From Paraburkholderia sp. BCC1886 (lineage in GTDB: Bacteria > Pseudomonadota > Gammaproteobacteria > Burkholderiales > Burkholderiaceae), in assembly GCF_900996245.1 (NCBI RefSeq), contig NZ_CAAJGK010000049.1:32592-96591 (forward strand): a stretch of DNA of 64,000 bases, given 5' to 3'. Both the position numbers and the translations under genes were made by a program. Every line of letters begins with the position of its first letter. The first letter of the stretch is position 1. The notes under the pieces were generated by a model. That model did not search any database. It worked only from the letters and a program-made list of their open reading frames with translations, and was not told the origin of the DNA. Shown here one piece after another: positions 34,424 through 43,064 of this stretch.

Positions 34424-35329
34424 TCACGGTGCGCTCAACGGCCGCGCCTCGAAGTCCGCCACCAGATAAGCCAGGAACAACTGGATTTTCTTCGAGCGCG
34501 TGCTCTGCCCGTGATGCAGCGCGACGAAAGGCACGTCGTCCGGCTCGAACGCTTCGAGCACCGTCGACAGTTCGCCGGCGTGCACCGCAGCCGCCACTTC
34601 CCACCACGATTTCTGCGCGACGCCCAAGCCTGCGCGCGCCCACTCGACGGGCAGTTCGGAATTGTTGCTGGCGAGCGCGCCTTCCACCCGCACGACGCGC
34701 GCCGCGTTGCCTTTGCCGAAGCGCCATGCTGCGCGCCGGCTCGCGTCGGCGTTATGGACGAGGCACGCGTGCCGGCACAGATCGGCGGGCGTTGCCAGCG
34801 CAAGTCCGCGCTTCAGATAATCCGGCGAAGCAACCACCACCCGTCGCGACAAACCGAGCACGTGACCGACCAGGCTGCTGTCCGGGATCGGCCCGCCGCG
34901 AATGGCGATATCGAAACCCTCTGCGACGAGGTCCGCGTATTCGTCGGTCAGCACGAGTTCCACGCGAATGTCCGGATGCTTCGCGATAAACCCGGCCAGC
35001 AGCGGCGCGATGCGGCGCCGGCCCAACGGCGTCGGCGCCGTGACCCGCAGCACGCCGCTCGGCTCGTCGCGGTGGTTCGCCACCGCGCGCTCGGCTTCGG
35101 CCAGTTGCGCGAGGATCAGGTGGCAATGTTCGAGGTAGGTGCGGCCCACGTCGGTGAGCGCCTGCTGGCGCGTGGTCCGCGCGACGAGGCGCACGCCTAG
35201 CCGCTTTTCCAGCGCCGCGATCCGTTCGCTGACCACCGACGTGGCCAGCCCCAGACCGCGTGCCGCCGCCGACAGCGTGCCGCGCGCGGCCACCTCGACA
35301 AAAATCGTCATTTCGTTGATTTCACGCAT
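34424..35329 (-). CDS. LysR-family regulator
   Basis: 301 residues, LysR HTH at the N-terminus (MREINEMTIFVEVAARGTLS; GLATSVVSERIAALEKRLGV) with the substrate-binding domain after it; of the CrgA/DmlR-like subgroup. ATG at 35329 fits the family start; a longer frame upstream is not supported. Divergent from the MRJP-like gene, with an 18-bp palindrome between them. Confidence 0.92.
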   Translation of the reverse strand: MREINEMTIFVEVAARGTLSAAARGLGLATSVVSERIAALEKRLGVRLVARTTRQQALTDVGRTYLEHCHLILAQLAEAERAVANHRDEPSGVLRVTAPTPLGRRRIAPLLAGFIAKHPDIRVELVLTDEYADLVAEGFDIAIRGGPIPDSSLVGHVLGLSRRVVVASPDYLKRGLALATPADLCRHACLVHNADASRRAAWRFGKGNAARVVRVEGALASNNSELPVEWARAGLGVAQKSWWEVAAAVHAGELSTVLEAFEPDDVPFVALHHGQSTRSKKIQLFLAYLVADFEARPLSAP

Positions 35330-35407
35330 CGGCTTTCGGTATTCCCGGAAAGTGTTTTCAGCAGAGCGGGGTTCTCCACGCCATCGTCGTCGGCGATACT
35401 GGCCCAC

Positions 35408-35425
35408 GATGGAACCGGTTCCATC
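35408..35425. promoter_or_regulatory. 18-bp perfect palindrome upstream of the MRJP-like gene
   Basis: GATGGAACC GGTTCCATC, a perfect palindrome with no spacer, 22 bases upstream of the ATG at 35448. Position suggests an operator overlapping the promoter or 5' leader of the MRJP-like gene; whether the divergent LysR protein uses it is unknown, since LysR sites usually have a spacer. Confidence 0.65.
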
Positions 35426-35447
35426 CGAAGACAGACTGGGAGATTGA

Positions 35448-36659
35448 ATGCGTGTCCGCCTTGCCCCGTTGTTGCTCGTGTTGTCACTCGCTATTTCGCT
35501 CGTATCGTCCGCATTTTACTGTGGGGCCGCGTCCGCTCAGGCGAAGCCCGCGCCGCAGGCTGGCGACACGGTCGATCTGGGCGGGGCGACGGCCGGCTCG
35601 CTCGAGGTAGTGGCGCGCTTCTACGGGCCGGGGCCGTCGGGCATTGCGGTCACGCCGGACGGACGGGTGTTCGTCGGCTTTCCGCGGCATGCGGACGATC
35701 ATCGCGGGCCGACGCTCGCCGAACTGCGCGACGGGCACCTGATTCCGTATCCCAATGCGGCCATGAGTCTGCCGTCGGACGCGCCGGCCTCGGACCGGCT
35801 GCTTTCCGTGCACGGCATGACCACGGACACGCGCGGCCGCCTCTGGCTGATCGACGACGGCAAGCGCGCCGGCCAGCCGATTCCCGCGGGCGGTGCGAAG
35901 GTGGTCGGTATCGATCCCGCGACCGGCCGTGTGTTCGCCAAGGTCGTGCTGACGCCGCCTGCCATGCGCGAAGACAGCCACATGAACGATCTGCGGGTCG
36001 ATCTCACGCATGGTGCCGAGGGCACGGCGTATATCTCGGACTCGTCGTTCGGTACGACGCCGGCGCTGGTCGTGGTCGATATCGCGAGCGGACGGCAGCG
36101 GCGAGTGCTCGCCGACGACCCGTCGACGCATGCGGTCGACGGTTTCCTGACGGTGCTCGAAGGGCGGCCGTTGCGATATGACGCGCACCATCAGCGGTTT
36201 CCTGTGGGCGGCGTGGATGGCGTCACGTTGAGCGCGGACAGCACGCGGCTGTATTTTTCGCCGCTCACGAGTCGCCGTCTCTACAGCATTCCCACCGCGC
36301 TGCTGTCGGACTTCCGCGTCGACGATCCGCAACTCGCCGCCGCCGTGCGCGACGAAGGCGAGAAGGGCGCCGCCGACGGCCTCGCCACCGACGCCGATAA
36401 TCGCCTCTACACGACCGATTTCGAACACGACGCCATCATGCGGCGCGATCCCGACGGCCACTTCGACGTGGTGGCGCGCGATCCGCGCATCGTCTGGCCG
36501 GATGGCATTTTTGCGGCCGAACGGTACGTGTATGTGACGCTTGGACAGTGGGACAGACTGCCGGGCTTCAACGATGGCAAAGATTTGCGGCGGCCGCCTT
36601 ATCTGCTGGTTCGCATTCCGTTGCAACAGCCGCCCGCGATCGATCTTCCCCGGCACTAA
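35448..36659 (+). CDS. Secreted MRJP / L-dopachrome tautomerase-related beta-propeller protein
   Basis: 403 residues with a signal peptide (cleavage near residue 31, AASAQA). The remainder is a six-bladed propeller of the major-royal-jelly-protein / yellow family (GPGPSGIAVTPDGRVFVGFP; HMNDLRVDLTHGAEGTAYIS; DGLATDADNRLYTTDFEHDA). Bacterial members are periplasmic proteins of largely unknown substrate, distantly related to SMP-30 lactonases. GGGAG lies upstream of ATG. The GlcG-like gene follows 36 bases later, probably co-transcribed. Confidence 0.85.
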   Translation: MRVRLAPLLLVLSLAISLVSSAFYCGAASAQAKPAPQAGDTVDLGGATAGSLEVVARFYGPGPSGIAVTPDGRVFVGFPRHADDHRGPTLAELRDGHLIPYPNAAMSLPSDAPASDRLLSVHGMTTDTRGRLWLIDDGKRAGQPIPAGGAKVVGIDPATGRVFAKVVLTPPAMREDSHMNDLRVDLTHGAEGTAYISDSSFGTTPALVVVDIASGRQRRVLADDPSTHAVDGFLTVLEGRPLRYDAHHQRFPVGGVDGVTLSADSTRLYFSPLTSRRLYSIPTALLSDFRVDDPQLAAAVRDEGEKGAADGLATDADNRLYTTDFEHDAIMRRDPDGHFDVVARDPRIVWPDGIFAAERYVYVTLGQWDRLPGFNDGKDLRRPPYLLVRIPLQQPPAIDLPRH

Positions 36660-36695
36660 TCGACCGACAAGGTCGATCTACAAGGAGACTCTCTC

Positions 36696-37217
36696 ATGAC
36701 CCTGCGCAATCTCAGGCACCTGTTGCTCGGCGTCGCGCTCGCGGGCGTCGGCGCGAGCGCATTCGCAGCCGGCAGCATCGTCGAGACCCCGAAGCTGCAA
36801 TGGCGTCTGGCCAGCCAGCTCGCGGCCGATGCGGTCAGCGTCTGCGAAAGCCGCGGCTATTCGGTGACGGCGACGGTCGTCGATACGTCGGGGCATCAGC
36901 AGGCGGTGGTGAAGGGCGACACGGTGCCGCTGCAATCGCTGTCGGTGTCGTATCGCAAGGCCTATACGGCGTATTCGTACGGGCAGGCGTTCGACAAGTC
37001 GTCGACCGGCGAACTGCTGAAGTCGGGCCATGGCGGCCCCGCCGATGCCGCGCTCAACACGATTCCCGAAGTGATGTTCGTGCCGGGCGGCGTGATCATT
37101 CGCGCGGGCAAGACGGTGTTGGGCGGATTGGGCGTGTCGGGCGCACCCGGCGGCGACAAGGACGAAGCGTGCGCGGCGGAAGCGCTGTCGCACTTTCAGG
37201 AACAGATCGGACGCTAG
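36696..37217 (+). CDS. Exported GlcG/HbpS family protein
   Basis: 173 residues with a signal peptide (LAGVGASAFAAG, cleavage near residue 24) and the GlcG/HbpS (DUF336) fold: SVCESRGYSVTATVVDTSGH, the KAYTAYSYGQAF helix, and the C-terminal GGLGVSGAPGGDKDEACAAEAL signature. HbpS members bind haem or small cofactors outside the cell. AAGGAG precedes ATG. Second gene after the MRJP-like protein. Confidence 0.88.
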   Translation: MTLRNLRHLLLGVALAGVGASAFAAGSIVETPKLQWRLASQLAADAVSVCESRGYSVTATVVDTSGHQQAVVKGDTVPLQSLSVSYRKAYTAYSYGQAFDKSSTGELLKSGHGGPADAALNTIPEVMFVPGGVIIRAGKTVLGGLGVSGAPGGDKDEACAAEALSHFQEQIGR

Positions 37218-37236
37218 CGCGGTGCGTCGCGCGTAT

Positions 37237-38553
37237 TCAGTCCGCGAGACCGGGAAGCGCGACGCCGAACGTCTGCATCAGCAGCACGAGATTCAGCACG
37301 AGGATCGCCACGGTAGCGACGATCGCGACGCCATCGGTCAGCCGGCTATTGACGAATTCGCCCATGATGTCTTTGCGCCGCGTGAAGAGCACCACGGCGA
37401 TCATCGGAATCGGCAGCGCGAAAGACAGCACGACCTGACTCATCACGAGCGCCTCGGTCGCATTCACACCGAGCGCCACGACGACGAACGCCGGCGCCAT
37501 GGTCACGAGCCGCCGCAACCACACGGGAATGCGAAACCCGACAAAGCCTTGCATGATCATCTGGCCGGCCATCGTGCCGACGACCGAACTGGATATGCCG
37601 GAGCAGATCAGCGAGACGAGGAAGATCGCGGCGGCGCTCGCGCCGAGCAGCGGCGTGAGCGTGTGATAAGCCGTGGCGATCTCCGCGACATCGCGATGCC
37701 CGGCGTGGAACGCGGAACTCGCCATGATCACCATGGCCATGTTCACGAGGCCGGCCACTGCTAGCGCGGCCACCACTTCGAAATGCGAGAAGCGCACCAG
37801 CAGATGCCGCTCGCGTGCATTTCGCGCGGGCGTACGGGCTTGCGTGAGACCGGAGTGCAGATAGATGGCGTGCGGCATGACCGTCGCGCCGACGATGCCC
37901 ACCGAAATCGTCAACCCCGCGGCGCCGGGCAGCGAGGGGACGACCGTGTGCCAGGCTGCTTGTCCCCACGCGACCGGTGCGATGAACATCTCCGCGAGAT
38001 AGCACAGGCCGATCATGCCGACCAATGTCGCGATGACGATCTCCATTGGCCGAAAGCCGCCTTTCTCGAACAGCAGGATGCTGTAGGTCAGGATGGCGGT
38101 GACCGCCATGCCGGACAGCAGCGGCAACTGGAAGAGCAGCGACAGCGCGATGGCGCCGCCAAGGAATTCCGCGAGATCGGTCGCCATGGCGGCCACTTCG
38201 CTGACGGCCCACATCGCGATCACCGCGGGGCGCGGAAACTGCTCGCGGCACAGTTCGGCGAGATTGCGGCCCGTGACGATACCCAGTTTCGCGGATAACG
38301 CCTGAAACAGCATCGCGACGAGATTGGCCAGCAGCACGACCCACAGCAGCGAGTAGCCGAAGCGCGCGCCGGCCTGGATGTTGGTCGCGAAGTTGCCGGG
38401 GTCCATGTAGGCAATCGACGCGATCACCGCCGGTCCCGCGAACAGCAGAAACGACCGTGCCGCGCGACGCTTGCCGTCGAAGACTTCGTGGATCGCGAGC
38501 GTGGCGCGGGTCGTCAGCGTGGTGCGGGTGGTTCTGCCGGGCACGGTGTTCAT
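37237..38553 (-). CDS. mntH: NRAMP divalent metal transporter, probably manganese
   Basis: 438-residue proton-coupled Mn2+/Fe2+ importer with 11 or so membrane segments. The metal-site motifs DPGNF (MDPGNFATN, first helix) and MPH (VMPHAIYLHSG, sixth helix) are intact. Last gene of orfX-sodA-mntH; it starts 21 bases after sodA, which would link manganese uptake to manganese superoxide dismutase. Expected to respond to the Fur box upstream of the operon. Confidence 0.93.
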   Translation of the reverse strand: MNTVPGRTTRTTLTTRATLAIHEVFDGKRRAARSFLLFAGPAVIASIAYMDPGNFATNIQAGARFGYSLLWVVLLANLVAMLFQALSAKLGIVTGRNLAELCREQFPRPAVIAMWAVSEVAAMATDLAEFLGGAIALSLLFQLPLLSGMAVTAILTYSILLFEKGGFRPMEIVIATLVGMIGLCYLAEMFIAPVAWGQAAWHTVVPSLPGAAGLTISVGIVGATVMPHAIYLHSGLTQARTPARNARERHLLVRFSHFEVVAALAVAGLVNMAMVIMASSAFHAGHRDVAEIATAYHTLTPLLGASAAAIFLVSLICSGISSSVVGTMAGQMIMQGFVGFRIPVWLRRLVTMAPAFVVVALGVNATEALVMSQVVLSFALPIPMIAVVLFTRRKDIMGEFVNSRLTDGVAIVATVAILVLNLVLLMQTFGVALPGLAD

Positions 38554-38574
38554 CGAGGTCTCCCCGGCATCCGG

Positions 38575-39198
38575 TTAGCCACGCGCTGCCGCATAGCGCC
38601 GCGCCACCTCGGGCCAGTCGATCACGTTGTAGAACGCGGCAATGTAGTCGGGACGGCGGTTCTGATACTTGAGGTAGTAGGCGTGTTCCCAGACGTCGAG
38701 TCCGAGGATCGGCGTGTTGCCCGACATCAGTCCGGCCATTAGCGGGCTGTCCTGGTTGCCGGTATGTTCGACGAGCAGTTTGCCTTGCGCATTCACGCTC
38801 AGCCATGCCCAACCGCTGCCGAAACGGGCCAGCGCCGCCTTCGTGAAAGCCTCCTTGAACGCATCGAATCCGCCCAGGTCGGCGTCGATCGCCCGGCCGA
38901 CGTCGCCGTCCGGTGTGCCGCCGCCCGTGGGCGACATGACGGTCCAGAACAGGCTGTGATTCGCGTGACCGCCGCCGTTGTTGCGCACCGGGAGTTGAAG
39001 GGGCTCGGGCAGCGACGGGATGCGCGCGATCAGCGTGTCGACGGGCAAGTCCGCGTACTCGCTGTCCTTCAGCGCGGCATTCAGGTTGTTCACATAGGTC
39101 TGGTGATGCCTGGAATGATGAATCTCCATCGTGCGGGCGTCGATGTGCGGTTCGAGCGCGTCGAACGCATAGGGCATTTCGGGCAGGACATAGGGCAT
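38575..39198 (-). CDS. sodA: Superoxide dismutase, Fe/Mn family, probably Mn
   Basis: 207 residues. Metal ligands are visible in MEIHHSRHH (His27), GGHANHSLFW, and DVWEHAYYLKYQNRRPDY (Asp and His). The NQDSPL glutamine is the outer-sphere residue typical of the Mn form. ATG at 39198 gives the family N-terminus (MPYVLPEMPYAFDALEPHI). Between orfX and mntH in a Fur-controlled operon. Confidence 0.93.
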   Translation of the reverse strand: MPYVLPEMPYAFDALEPHIDARTMEIHHSRHHQTYVNNLNAALKDSEYADLPVDTLIARIPSLPEPLQLPVRNNGGGHANHSLFWTVMSPTGGGTPDGDVGRAIDADLGGFDAFKEAFTKAALARFGSGWAWLSVNAQGKLLVEHTGNQDSPLMAGLMSGNTPILGLDVWEHAYYLKYQNRRPDYIAAFYNVIDWPEVARRYAAARG

Positions 39199-39229
39199 GC
39201 GCAATCTCCGTGGCAGAAAGGGATTTGAG

Positions 39230-39724
39230 TCAGTGTTGCGTCGGACGATCGACACCCACTGCAACGCAGCCGGCCCGCAGCGCGCGTGTGATGAGCGGAT
39301 GATCGCCATGTCGCGCCACATGCGCGATGAGCGCGACGTGGGTTTCGCGGCTATGACGCAGGGCGGCTTGCCGCAGCGAGGTATCTCGCGCGGCGTTCAG
39401 AAAGACGTCCAGCAGCGCTTCGTGAGCGCCGCCGAGGAGGGCGGCGGCATCGTCGATATCGCCCTGTTCGACCTGCAGGTCCGCGAGGTTGAGCGAGGAG
39501 ACGACCAGCGCGGCGACGCAATCTTCCGCGCGGCCCGCTGGAGGCGCGGCCAGCAGACGGCGCGCGATGGACAACGCCTGCCGGTAGCCCGCAAGGGCCA
39601 GCTGGTGCTGCGCGTCGTGGCCGGCCGCGATGGCCTGGCGCGTGACGCTTTCCCACGAAGACAAAGTCAGAGCCGGCGCCGGCGTGCTGCTGTCGGCGGC
39701 GGAGTTCGCAATCTGGCGGTCCAT
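39230..39724 (-). CDS. OrfX-like protein upstream of sodA
   Basis: 164-residue soluble, Ala/Leu-rich, helical protein of unknown biochemical function, with TPR-like helix pairs (AGYRQALSIARRLLAAPPAG; NLADLQVEQGDIDDAAALLG). Its place as first gene before sodA under a Fur box resembles orfX (PA4469) in the Pseudomonas aeruginosa fagA-fumC-orfX-sodA operon. Whether the two are homologous needs alignment. Confidence 0.65.
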   Translation of the reverse strand: MDRQIANSAADSSTPAPALTLSSWESVTRQAIAAGHDAQHQLALAGYRQALSIARRLLAAPPAGRAEDCVAALVVSSLNLADLQVEQGDIDDAAALLGGAHEALLDVFLNAARDTSLRQAALRHSRETHVALIAHVARHGDHPLITRALRAGCVAVGVDRPTQH

Positions 39725-39786
39725 GGTGAACCCTCGTAGGGAGGCTCCCTTTGCGTAGTCTTGTCACCTTCGTATTCGGGATAATG

Positions 39787-39805
39787 AATGATAATGATTA
39801 TCATT
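39787..39805. promoter_or_regulatory. Fur box upstream of orfX-sodA-mntH
   Basis: Perfect 9-1-9 inverted repeat AATGATAAT G ATTATCATT. Its core TGATAATGATTATCA matches the 7-1-7 Fur consensus (TGATAATNATTATCA) exactly. It lies 62 bases upstream of orfX and 170 bases from the + strand MFS gene, so it most likely controls the minus-strand operon and could affect both. Confidence 0.93.
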
Positions 39806-39975
39806 TGAGATTTCCAGCGTAATTTTTCCCGCAGGTACCGGGCGCCTTGCGTGTGGTTTCAAGCGGCTGGGTGCCCGGCGACCGTAAGCAAAACGAATTC
39901 GCTTGCTCTAAACTGGCAGCCGCCTGTGTTTGCTCACGTCCCAGAACGCCCAAGCCAAGTAGAGACACGATCCCG

Positions 39976-41247
39976 ATGCCCCCCGCTCCCGCCGATCCCA
40001 CCGGCTCCGACACTGCAGTTCCGCTCAGCTTGCCCAGACATCCCGCTTTCCAGCGTTTCTGGAGCACCCGGATTCTTTCCTCCCTGTCGTTCCAGATGCT
40101 GGCCGTGGCGATGGGCTGGCACATCTACGCGTTGACGCATAGCGCTTTTGCACTCGGCCTCGTCGGCCTCGCGCAGTTTCTGCCGATGTTTCTGCTGACG
40201 CTCGTGGTCGGACACGTCGCGGACCGTTACGACCGCCGCCGGATCGCGGCGGTTTGTCAAAGCCTGGAAGCGGTCGCCGCGTTGCTGTTCGCGTGGGGCA
40301 CGTTCGGCGGCTGGATCAGCGCGCCGGTCATCTATGTGCTGGCGGGCTGCGTCGGCGCGGCGCGTGCGTTCGAATCGCCCGCGGTGTCTTCGCTGTTGCC
40401 GGCCGTCGTGCCGCGTGGCTTGCTGCCGAAAGCGACTGCGTGGGCCACGTCGGCGAATCAGACCGCGCAGATCGCCGGACCGGCGTTGGGCGGTCTGCTG
40501 TACGGCATCGGTCCCGGCGCGGCGTATCTCGCATGCACGGTGTCGTTCGCCGCGGCGGCGGCCGCCGTGTGGGCGATTCCGTTGCAGGCGAAGCCGGCGC
40601 ATCGCGCGCCCGTGACGCTGGAATCGGTGTTCTCCGGTATCGCTTTCATTCGCCGGGAGCCGGTCATTCTCGGCGCGCTGTCGCTCGATCTGTTTGCCGT
40701 GCTGTTCGGCGGCGCGACGGCCTTGCTGCCGGTCTTCACGCGCGACCTGCTGCATACCGGGCCGCTCGGGCTCGGACTGTTGCGCTCGGGCACGGCGATC
40801 GGCGCGCTCGCGGGCACTATCTGGCTTGCGCATTTCCCGCTGCGCAACCGGCCCGGCGCTGCGATGTTCGGCGGCGTGATCGCGTTCGGCGCGGCGACGA
40901 TCGTGTTCGGTCTATCGCATCAGTTTCTGGTGTCGCTGTTCGCGTTGATGGTGCTGGGTGCGTCGGACACCATCAGCGTGGTGGTGCGCCTGTCGCTCGT
41001 GCAGTTGCGTACGCCCGATGAAATGCTGGGGCGGGTCAACGCGGTCAATTCGATGTTCATCGGGACCTCGAATCAACTCGGCGAATTCGAATCGGGCGTG
41101 ACGGCAGGGTGGTGGGGCGCGCAGCCGGCGGTGCTCTTCGGCGGGGTGGCGACGATTGCCGTGGCGCTGCTCTGGATGCGGCTGTTCCCGGCGCTCAGAC
41201 GAACCCGTTCGCTCGAACCGGAAGCGGAACTGGCGACCAGTCCTTGA
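39976..41247 (+). CDS. MFS transporter, EntS-like exporter family
   Basis: 423-residue, 12-helix MFS protein of the MFS_3 / enterobactin-exporter-like type (RHPAFQRFWSTRILSSLSFQ; motif A GHVADRYDRRR; late NAVNSMFIGTSNQLGEFESG). Members export siderophores or drugs. The nearby Fur box hints at iron regulation, but no siderophore synthesis gene is in the window. ATG at 39976 is taken as the start because the family N-terminus begins there; the ribosome site is weak. Confidence 0.88.
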   Translation: MPPAPADPTGSDTAVPLSLPRHPAFQRFWSTRILSSLSFQMLAVAMGWHIYALTHSAFALGLVGLAQFLPMFLLTLVVGHVADRYDRRRIAAVCQSLEAVAALLFAWGTFGGWISAPVIYVLAGCVGAARAFESPAVSSLLPAVVPRGLLPKATAWATSANQTAQIAGPALGGLLYGIGPGAAYLACTVSFAAAAAAVWAIPLQAKPAHRAPVTLESVFSGIAFIRREPVILGALSLDLFAVLFGGATALLPVFTRDLLHTGPLGLGLLRSGTAIGALAGTIWLAHFPLRNRPGAAMFGGVIAFGAATIVFGLSHQFLVSLFALMVLGASDTISVVVRLSLVQLRTPDEMLGRVNAVNSMFIGTSNQLGEFESGVTAGWWGAQPAVLFGGVATIAVALLWMRLFPALRRTRSLEPEAELATSP

Positions 41248-41274
41248 GCGGGAGGGGACATCCCCGGCAATGGG

Positions 41275-42087
41275 TCAGGTGGGGCGATCCGTGTACTGGT
41301 CCAGCATGAAATCGAGCATCATCTGCTGAACGGCATCGAACATCTGTACGCCGTTCGCGGTCCCGCAGCCGGCCGACTGAGCCGCCATCAAAAGTGGCGT
41401 CACGCCATGGCCCGCTATCACGTCGCCGACGAACATGGATGCCTCCAGCAACTCGGCCGCAACCGGTAGCGGGTCGGCGTCGTTCAGGCCCATCGGTGTT
41501 GCGTTGAACACCAGCGTGCAGCCTTCAGGATCGGCCGGGCCAATCCGGACATGAGCGTGGCCCGCATTCGAAGCCAGTTTCTTCAGGCGTGCCGCGCGGG
41601 CTTCGTCGGCATCGTGGATGATCAGGTCGCGAATCCCGGTGTCGAGCAACGCGATGGCTATCGCGCTTCCCGCCGCACCGGCACCGACCAGTAGCGCACG
41701 CGCGTTGTTCATCTGCGCGCCCCGATCGGTTTGCGCTTTCACGAACGCGAGACCGTCGAGCATATCGCCGTGCCACGTGCCGTCCGCGTTGCGTCGCATG
41801 ACGCTGACGCATTCCAGCCGTTGGGCCGTCGCGGAAGCGGTCGCACAGTGCGCATAGGCCGCCGATTTGTGCGGCATCGTGACGAGCAGGCCATCCACGT
41901 TGCCGGTCCGGCCGAGCGCGCGCATGACCGCTTCGAGATCCGCTTGTCCGACCTGCATCGGCAGGCACAGTCCGTTGAAGTTGCGTGCCGCGAAGCCCCG
42001 GGTCAATTGTTGCGGCGACTTCACGAACCCGATCGGGTCGCCGATGATCGGGAACAGCCGTGTCGCGCCATCCAGTTGCTCGGGCAT
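41275..42087 (-). CDS. Shikimate dehydrogenase-family oxidoreductase (accessory paralogue)
   Basis: 270 residues. Substrate-side motifs IGDPIGFVKSPQQLTRGF and VTMPHKSAAY (catalytic lysine) and the nucleotide loop GAGAAGSAIAIALL identify the AroE/YdiB/QuiB family. Diverged around the substrate serine pair, so quinate or another hydroxylated ring acid is more likely than core shikimate synthesis. ATG at 42087 has GAGGAAA upstream. Downstream of the CMD-family gene by 47 bases. Confidence 0.85.
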   Translation of the reverse strand: MPEQLDGATRLFPIIGDPIGFVKSPQQLTRGFAARNFNGLCLPMQVGQADLEAVMRALGRTGNVDGLLVTMPHKSAAYAHCATASATAQRLECVSVMRRNADGTWHGDMLDGLAFVKAQTDRGAQMNNARALLVGAGAAGSAIAIALLDTGIRDLIIHDADEARAARLKKLASNAGHAHVRIGPADPEGCTLVFNATPMGLNDADPLPVAAELLEASMFVGDVIAGHGVTPLLMAAQSAGCGTANGVQMFDAVQQMMLDFMLDQYTDRPT

Positions 42088-42134
42088 GCGCTTTCCTCGT
42101 GATAGTTGCAATGACGCCGACGAATTGATGCGCG

Positions 42135-42962
42135 CTAGCCGGGTCTTTTGTCCAGCACGTCCTTGACGACCGGCAGCGCCGTAAACACGTTCGGCCAACC
42201 CGTATAGAACGCGAGTTGCGTCATGATTTCGGACGCCTGCGATCGGGTCAGTCCGTTATCCATGGCCCGGTTCAGGTGATAGGTCAGTTGCGCGACCTGG
42301 CCGGAGGCGACCAGCGCGCTGACCGTGACGACGCTCCGGTCGCGCGGCGCGAGGCCGGGTCGTAGCCACAGGTCGTTGAAGAGCGCGTCTCGCGTGAATT
42401 GCACGACGCCTGGCGAGACCGCGCCGAAGTTCTGCTGCACCGTGGATTCGCGCTGCGCTTCCGCGGCCTCGTCGAGCGGAAGCAGGGTGACCGATGCCGG
42501 CGGAAGCTGCGCCGCGGTGATGCCGCGCCGCGCGAAGACGGCCTGCGTCACTTTCACGGCAGCGGTCGCATTGGCCCAGCCGGAGTAGAACGCCAGATGT
42601 GCGACGATCTCCGAAACCTCGCCGGGCGTGACGCCGTGCTCCAGCGCGAAATCCAGGTAGAACGGCAACTCGGTCGTCTGGTTGCGGGCGATCAGTACGG
42701 CAAGCGTCACGATGCTCCGGTCGCGCGCTGATAACTGCGGACGCTTCCACAAATCGCCTAGCACGACGTCGTGGGTATAGCGCTCGAGCGCGGGTGAAAC
42801 GCTGCCCAGCGCGACGGTTGCGTCAGCGGTGGGGGCAGCGTTGGAATTAGCGTTGGCGGTGGCGGGACGGCCCTGACTTTGCATAATGTTTTTCCTTTCT
42901 ATCTGCGAACTGCGTGCGGCACCGAGCGAAAGCATCGGCACTGCAGTAACCGGTAATTTCAT
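42135..42962 (-). CDS. Carboxymuconolactone decarboxylase family protein, two CMD domains
   Basis: 275 residues with two CMD/AhpD-like domains at about 60-145 and 180-270, each with the family helix pattern (YLDFALEHGVTPGEVSEIVA and TYHLNRAMDNGLTRSQASEI). The peroxidase CxxC is absent, so an AhpD-like redox role is excluded; members are often called gamma-carboxymuconolactone decarboxylases without proof. Two in-frame starts have good ribosome sites: 42962 (AGGAG) and 42884 (AAGGA). Divergent from a LysR gene. Confidence 0.85.
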   Translation of the reverse strand: MKLPVTAVPMLSLGAARSSQIERKNIMQSQGRPATANANSNAAPTADATVALGSVSPALERYTHDVVLGDLWKRPQLSARDRSIVTLAVLIARNQTTELPFYLDFALEHGVTPGEVSEIVAHLAFYSGWANATAAVKVTQAVFARRGITAAQLPPASVTLLPLDEAAEAQRESTVQQNFGAVSPGVVQFTRDALFNDLWLRPGLAPRDRSVVTVSALVASGQVAQLTYHLNRAMDNGLTRSQASEIMTQLAFYTGWPNVFTALPVVKDVLDKRPG

Positions 42963-43064
42963 CGTTCAACTCCTGAATCGCTCGAACGTCGTTGCAATGT
43001 AAGCGACTCTCGCAGTGACGACTAGGCGCTAGAATCGGCAAACACCCATGAAGCGAGTTCATCA

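Noticed and set aside
39230..39724. Antisense + strand frame opposite the OrfX-like gene (39197-39739)
   Set aside because: The Fur box position, operon spacing to sodA and the more natural composition favour the minus-strand gene.
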